Positions 46,108-52,087 of a DNA stretch of 52,087 nt are shown in pieces. The translations under genes were made by a program, and so were the position numbers. This stretch comes from Paracoccaceae bacterium (GTDB lineage: Bacteria; Pseudomonadota; Alphaproteobacteria; Rhodobacterales; Rhodobacteraceae). The notes under the pieces were generated by a model that saw only the letters and a list, made by a program, of their open reading frames with translations, searched no databases and had not been told where the DNA came from. Where the stretch lies: the NCBI GenBank assembly GCA_007694945.1, contig REER01000085.1, positions 1 through 52,087 of the forward strand, given 5' to 3'. Numbering within the stretch: position 1 is the stretch's first letter; every line of letters starts with the position of its first letter.

Positions 46108-46162
46108 GCGACACCGCGGAGACGGGAGTCAAGTATTTTGGCAGAATGCAGAGTCGTGTCGC

Positions 46163-48610
<2,448 letters not shown>

Positions 48611-48756
48611 TTATAGGCATTTCCAGCAGGATTGTCACGTCCCAGACACAATATTTGGGGGCGTGTGGAACCCCTATCACTGCACTCTGGGTTTTGACGT
48701 CTCTGGCCGGAATTCGAGGCTAATTCGGGCCATGCAGGCGCGTCTGTGCCGCAGGG

Positions 48757-49620
48757 TCAGCCCCGCTCATTCTCCAGCACGATGCCCATCAGCGCGTAGG
48801 TGAGTTGCGCAGCGGTGAAATCCCAGACCTCCCAGTCTTCGATCGGGGCGAGTTCGACCACATCGAGGCCCACGCAGCGCCGCTCGCGCAGAGCGGAGCG
48901 CACAATGGAGAGCGCCTGATAATAGCCCAGCCCACCCGGCACAGGCGTGCCGGTCGCGGGCATGATCGCGGCATCCAGCCCATCGACATCGAAGCTGATG
49001 TAGACATCCTCGGGGAAATCTTCCGGCAGGCTGACCTCGAAGATGCCGCCGGTCACCAGTTCCTCAGCATCGATGAAGACGACATCGTTGCGCGCGCGGC
49101 ACTCGGCTTCCTCGGTGCTGAGCGCGCGCACGCCGTATTGCGCCAGATGCGCGCCCTCTTCCTCGACCAGAAGCTGCATGACCGACGCATGGCTGTGCCG
49201 AAACCCCTGATAGGCGCGGCGCAGATCGGCATGGGCGTCGATCTGAATGATCCCGACGGGACGCCCCAGCGCGCGCTGCACCCCTGTGACCGCGCCCCAT
49301 GTAAGGCTGTGTTCCCCGCCGAGCGTGACAGGTGTCTTGCCCGCCAGCACGATCCCCTCGACGCGGGTGGAAAGCGCGTTGAGCGCGTCTTCGAGTGGTT
49401 GCGCACAATCAATCGGTGGAGAGGTGCAGATGCCGTCGGCGCAGGGCTCAAAACCTTGCCAGAGCCGCTCGAGCTGGTCCGAGGCCGCGATCAGCGCGGC
49501 CGGGCCGTCCGCTGTGCCGGAGCCATAGGAGACGGTCTTTTCCAGCGGCATCGGGACGACATGAAAGCGCGCGTCGGGTGCGCGTTCATCGAGGGTGAGT
49601 TCGGAATTGAGAAAGATCAC
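48757..49620 (-). CDS. Agmatinase/arginase-family ureohydrolase
   Basis: 287 residues from GTG 49620, which overlaps the decarboxylase stop (GTGA). The manganese ligands of the ureohydrolase fold are in GGEHSLTW, the DAHADLR motif and FDVDGLDAA, all intact. Because it is in a spermidine operon, agmatinase activity (agmatine to putrescine and urea) is the best guess. Arginase or a related guanidine hydrolase cannot be excluded from sequence alone. It is the last gene of the operon. Confidence 0.9.
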   Translation of the reverse strand: MIFLNSELTLDERAPDARFHVVPMPLEKTVSYGSGTADGPAALIAASDQLERLWQGFEPCADGICTSPPIDCAQPLEDALNALSTRVEGIVLAGKTPVTLGGEHSLTWGAVTGVQRALGRPVGIIQIDAHADLRRAYQGFRHSHASVMQLLVEEEGAHLAQYGVRALSTEEAECRARNDVVFIDAEELVTGGIFEVSLPEDFPEDVYISFDVDGLDAAIMPATGTPVPGGLGYYQALSIVRSALRERRCVGLDVVELAPIEDWEVWDFTAAQLTYALMGIVLENERG

Positions 49621-50783
49621 GACAGCCGCCCCTTGAAATCCTGATAGTCGAATTGCCGGATCACGCGCAGCGCGTCCGTATCGCTGTTCCAAACTGCGAG
49701 CGCGGGCAGGCGGACGCCGTTGAAGGTCGTCGTCTTGACCATCGAGTAATGCGCCTGATCGAGGAAGGCCACGCGGCTGCCAATCTCTGGCGTCTGCGTG
49801 AAGGCATAGCGCCCGATCACGTCACCCGCGAGGCAGGAGGGGCCGCCCAGCCGCACTTGCACCGCGCCGCCCTCGCCCAGCAGGGCGGGGCGATAGGGGG
49901 CCTCGATCACATCGGGCATGTGGCAGGTTGCCGAGATATCGAGGATGGCGTTCGGTCCGTCATTTTCCACCACATCGAGGACTTCACCGACAAGGATGCC
50001 CGCATCCAGTGCAACCGCCTCGCCGGGTTCGAGATAACAGTGCAACCCGGTTTCTGCGGTTACCCGATTGAGAAAATCAATCAGCCCCTCGCGGTCGTAA
50101 TCGGCCCGCGTGATATGATGGCCGCCGCCGAAATTGATCCATTGCAAGTCATGGGCAAGTTCGCGAATACGCGGTGCGATATGGTTCCAGATCGCCAGCA
50201 GGGGGCCAAGGTCCTGTTCGCAGAGCGTGTGCATGTGCAGCCCGTCGACGCCCTCCAGCGCTGTCGCATCAATCTGCTCCAGTGGTGTGCCAAGGCGTGA
50301 ACCCGGTGCCGCGGGGTCATATTTCGTATCCTCCCCCATCGGCAGACCGGGGTTGAAGCGCAGGCCGACATGAACCTCCTTGCCGCACTCGCGGATCATG
50401 GGCAGGAAACGGTCCTTGGCGGCGGGTGTGTTGAACACGATATGATCCGACAGGCGGATGATCTCGCTCATCTCATCGGGTTTGTAGCCCGCCGAAAACG
50501 TCTCGATGATCCCGCCATAATGCTCATGCCCCAGCCTTGCCTCCCACAGTCCAGAGGCGCAGACGCCCGAGAGATAGCGGCTTACCAGCGGAGCTAGTTC
50601 CCACATGGAAAAGGCTTTCAACGCGCAGAGCACGGTCGCGCCGGACCGTTCCTGAATATCGGCGAGAGACTTCAGGTTTGCCTCAAGCCGCGCCTCATCC
50701 ACCACGAAACAGGGCGAAGGCACGCGCGAGAGGTCGAACCGGGCAAAAGCGCCCGGATCGCCCGCATGGGTCTGCATCGCCAT
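49617..50783 (-). CDS. nspC: Carboxynorspermidine/carboxyspermidine decarboxylase
   Basis: 388 residues, an alanine-racemase-fold PLP enzyme. The PLP Lys is in LCALKAFSMW, the pyridine-ring Glu in LEPGEAV and the catalytic Cys in GPSCLAGD. It removes CO2 from carboxyspermidine (or the nor form) to give spermidine or norspermidine. It sits directly behind its partner dehydrogenase (stop and start share one base, TGATG), the classical alternative spermidine pathway of many alphaproteobacteria. The length is normal. Confidence 0.95.
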   Translation of the reverse strand: MAMQTHAGDPGAFARFDLSRVPSPCFVVDEARLEANLKSLADIQERSGATVLCALKAFSMWELAPLVSRYLSGVCASGLWEARLGHEHYGGIIETFSAGYKPDEMSEIIRLSDHIVFNTPAAKDRFLPMIRECGKEVHVGLRFNPGLPMGEDTKYDPAAPGSRLGTPLEQIDATALEGVDGLHMHTLCEQDLGPLLAIWNHIAPRIRELAHDLQWINFGGGHHITRADYDREGLIDFLNRVTAETGLHCYLEPGEAVALDAGILVGEVLDVVENDGPNAILDISATCHMPDVIEAPYRPALLGEGGAVQVRLGGPSCLAGDVIGRYAFTQTPEIGSRVAFLDQAHYSMVKTTTFNGVRLPALAVWNSDTDALRVIRQFDYQDFKGRLS

Positions 50784-52003
50784 CAGAAATCAACCGGGGC
50801 CGAGAGTTCGACAATCTGCCAGGGCAGGCCGTGCTTGTTCAGCATCTCCATGAACGGGTCAGGGTCGAGCTGTTCGGTGTTGAACACGCCCGCGCCGGAC
50901 CATTTGCCGTTCAGCATCAGCGCAGCCCCGATGAAGGCCGGAACGCCGGTCGTGTAGCTGACAGCCTGGCTGCCGACCTCGCGGTAGCATTCCTCGTGGT
51001 CGCAGATATTGTTGATGTAGTAGGTCTTCTCGCCCGACCCGTCTTGCGCGGGGCCGGTGATGATATCGCCGATATTGGTCTTGCCCTTGGTGCGTTCGCC
51101 AAGATCGCCGGGGTTGGGCAGCACGGCCTTCAGGAATTGCAGCGGGATGATCTGGCGGCCTTCATACTCCACGGGATCGATCGAGGTCATGCCCACATTC
51201 TGCAGGACCTGCACGTGGTTGATATAGGCATCGCCGAAGGTCATCCAGAAGCGCGCGCGTTTGATCTCGGGGAAATGCGTCACGAGGGATTCCAGCTCCT
51301 CGTGATACATTAGATACATGTTCTTCTCGCCCACCTGCTCGAACGTGAAGGGCACCCTCGTCGACATGGCGGGCGAGGTTACCCAGCCGCCGTTTTCCCA
51401 GTGGCGCACCTCGGCCGTCACTTCGCGGATATTGATTTCCGGGTTGAAATTCGTGGCGAAGGGATGGCCGTGATCGCCGCCATTGCAGTCCAGAATGTCG
51501 ATCAGGCGGATACCCGACAGGTAATGCTTGCGCACATAGGCCGCGAAAATGCTGGTCACGCCGGGGTCGAAGCCCACCCCAAGCGTGGCCATCAGCCCGG
51601 CCTGCACAAACTGGTCATGCAGTTTCCACTGGTGGGAATATTCGAATTTGGCTTCCTCTGGCGGCTCGTAATTGGCGGTGTCCAGATAATGCACGCCCGC
51701 GCGCAGGCAGGCTTCCATCAGGTCAAGATCCTGATAGGGCAGGGCCAGATTGACCAGAAGCGCGGGCTGCACGGCCTCGATCAGCGCGACGGTCTGATCG
51801 ACGTCATTGGCGTCAACCTCATAGGTTTCGATCTCGACGCCGGTGCGGGATTTCACCTCGGCGGCAATCGCCTCGCATTTCGCGAGCGTGCGGCTGGCCA
51901 CGGCGATACGGCCCGGAAACAGCTCGCGATTCATCGCCATCTTGTGCAGCGTGACCGAGGCCACGCCGCCCGCGCCGATGACCAGAACATCCTTGTTAGC
52001 CAT
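50783..52003 (-). CDS. Carboxynorspermidine/carboxyspermidine dehydrogenase (saccharopine dehydrogenase-like)
   Basis: 406 residues from ATG 52003 with GAGGAG seven bases upstream. ATG 52009 would be too close to that site. An N-terminal Rossmann fold VLVIGAGGVASVTLHK is followed by a saccharopine-dehydrogenase-like C-domain (GGDHGHPFATNFNPE). It reductively joins putrescine or diaminopropane with aspartate semialdehyde to make carboxy(nor)spermidine, the substrate of the next enzyme. Its start overlaps a preceding gene by eight bases. Confidence 0.93.
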   Translation of the reverse strand: MANKDVLVIGAGGVASVTLHKMAMNRELFPGRIAVASRTLAKCEAIAAEVKSRTGVEIETYEVDANDVDQTVALIEAVQPALLVNLALPYQDLDLMEACLRAGVHYLDTANYEPPEEAKFEYSHQWKLHDQFVQAGLMATLGVGFDPGVTSIFAAYVRKHYLSGIRLIDILDCNGGDHGHPFATNFNPEINIREVTAEVRHWENGGWVTSPAMSTRVPFTFEQVGEKNMYLMYHEELESLVTHFPEIKRARFWMTFGDAYINHVQVLQNVGMTSIDPVEYEGRQIIPLQFLKAVLPNPGDLGERTKGKTNIGDIITGPAQDGSGEKTYYINNICDHEECYREVGSQAVSYTTGVPAFIGAALMLNGKWSGAGVFNTEQLDPDPFMEMLNKHGLPWQIVELSAPVDF

Positions 52004-52087
52004 GCTCATGCTCCTCATGTTCGTAATAGGTATAGCCGCCAAGCGCATGGCGGTAGGTTTCCATCATCATGCGCCGCTGCGACGGGT
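51996..52087 (-). CDS. Partial upstream gene, C-terminal end only
   Basis: Thirty codons read into the window edge and end at TAA 51998-51996: ...RRMMMETYRHALGGYTYY followed by a His/Glu-rich tail. The eight-base overlap with the dehydrogenase start and the lack of stops point to a real gene coupled to the operon. I do not recognise the family. A polyamine precursor enzyme would fit the context but cannot be shown from 30 residues. Confidence 0.5.
   Translation of the reverse strand, partial: PSQRRMMMETYRHALGGYTYYEHEEHEHG

Overview
The window looks like chromosome of a GC-rich alphaproteobacterium of the Rhodobacteraceae (Rhodobacterales). The evidence is the codon use, the rpmH-rnpA-yidD-ttcA-yidC-MOSC-engB-argB order, the gpmI-envC-ctpA-rppH run, the single-ACT ilvA, and a carboxyspermidine-type polyamine operon. 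I do not commit to a genus. I saw no insertion sequence, prophage, CRISPR array, rRNA or replication origin. Most genes sit in tightly overlapping operons, many joined by ATGA or GTGA stop/start overlaps.

Layout: 1-1630, end of an acyl-CoA synthetase gene (cut by the window). 2073-2149, tRNA-Arg(ACG). 2231-5762, a three-gene operon of a TVP38/DedA-like membrane protein, a MerA-like flavoprotein disulfide oxidoreductase and an orphan sensor kinase. 6026-13048, a ribosome / RNase P / membrane-insertion / tRNA-thiolation housekeeping cluster running into argB, a ferredoxin-type protein and a SixA-like phosphatase. 13064-18858 (minus), gpmI-envC-ctpA-rppH for glycolysis, envelope and mRNA 5'-end functions, and argG. 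18979-20647, a thioesterase and ilvA. 20670-22904, a divergent Hpt / response-regulator-SpoIIE phosphatase pair. 23229-26923, lolA, a small membrane protein and a MoxR-VWA pair. 27106-29715, a DMT exporter and a split MnmC tRNA-modification pair. 29589-38860, an accessory surface-type region. 39026-45980, a complete peptide-type ABC importer with an M20 hydrolase. 46163-48580, gyrB. 48757-52087, an alternative spermidine operon.

The most unusual part is 29.6-38.9 kb. A 1430-residue protein appears to join an N-terminal galectin-like domain (His/Ser/Arg...Asn-x6-Trp-x2-Glu pattern), a long unrecognised helical region, a GT31-like domain (Asp-Ser-Tyr...Lys-Thr, Asp-Asp-Asp, Glu-Asp) and a GT2/GT92-like domain (Asp-x-Asp). 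It lies directly downstream of a PAPS-type sulfotransferase. Divergent to these is a TPR plus P-loop kinase-like protein whose strong Shine-Dalgarno does not lead to a normal start codon. Next to that is a kexin-like subtilase with a P domain and about 24 RTX nonapeptides. A galectin domain combined with GT31 recalls the plant arabinogalactan-protein galactosyltransferases, so a bacterial system for building and sulfating a glycan is a reasonable hypothesis. It is an inference from motifs, not a demonstrated function.

All calls come from reading the sequence by eye. No database search, structure prediction or RNA-folding program was run. Start codons were chosen from overlaps and Shine-Dalgarno positions and are stated where doubtful.
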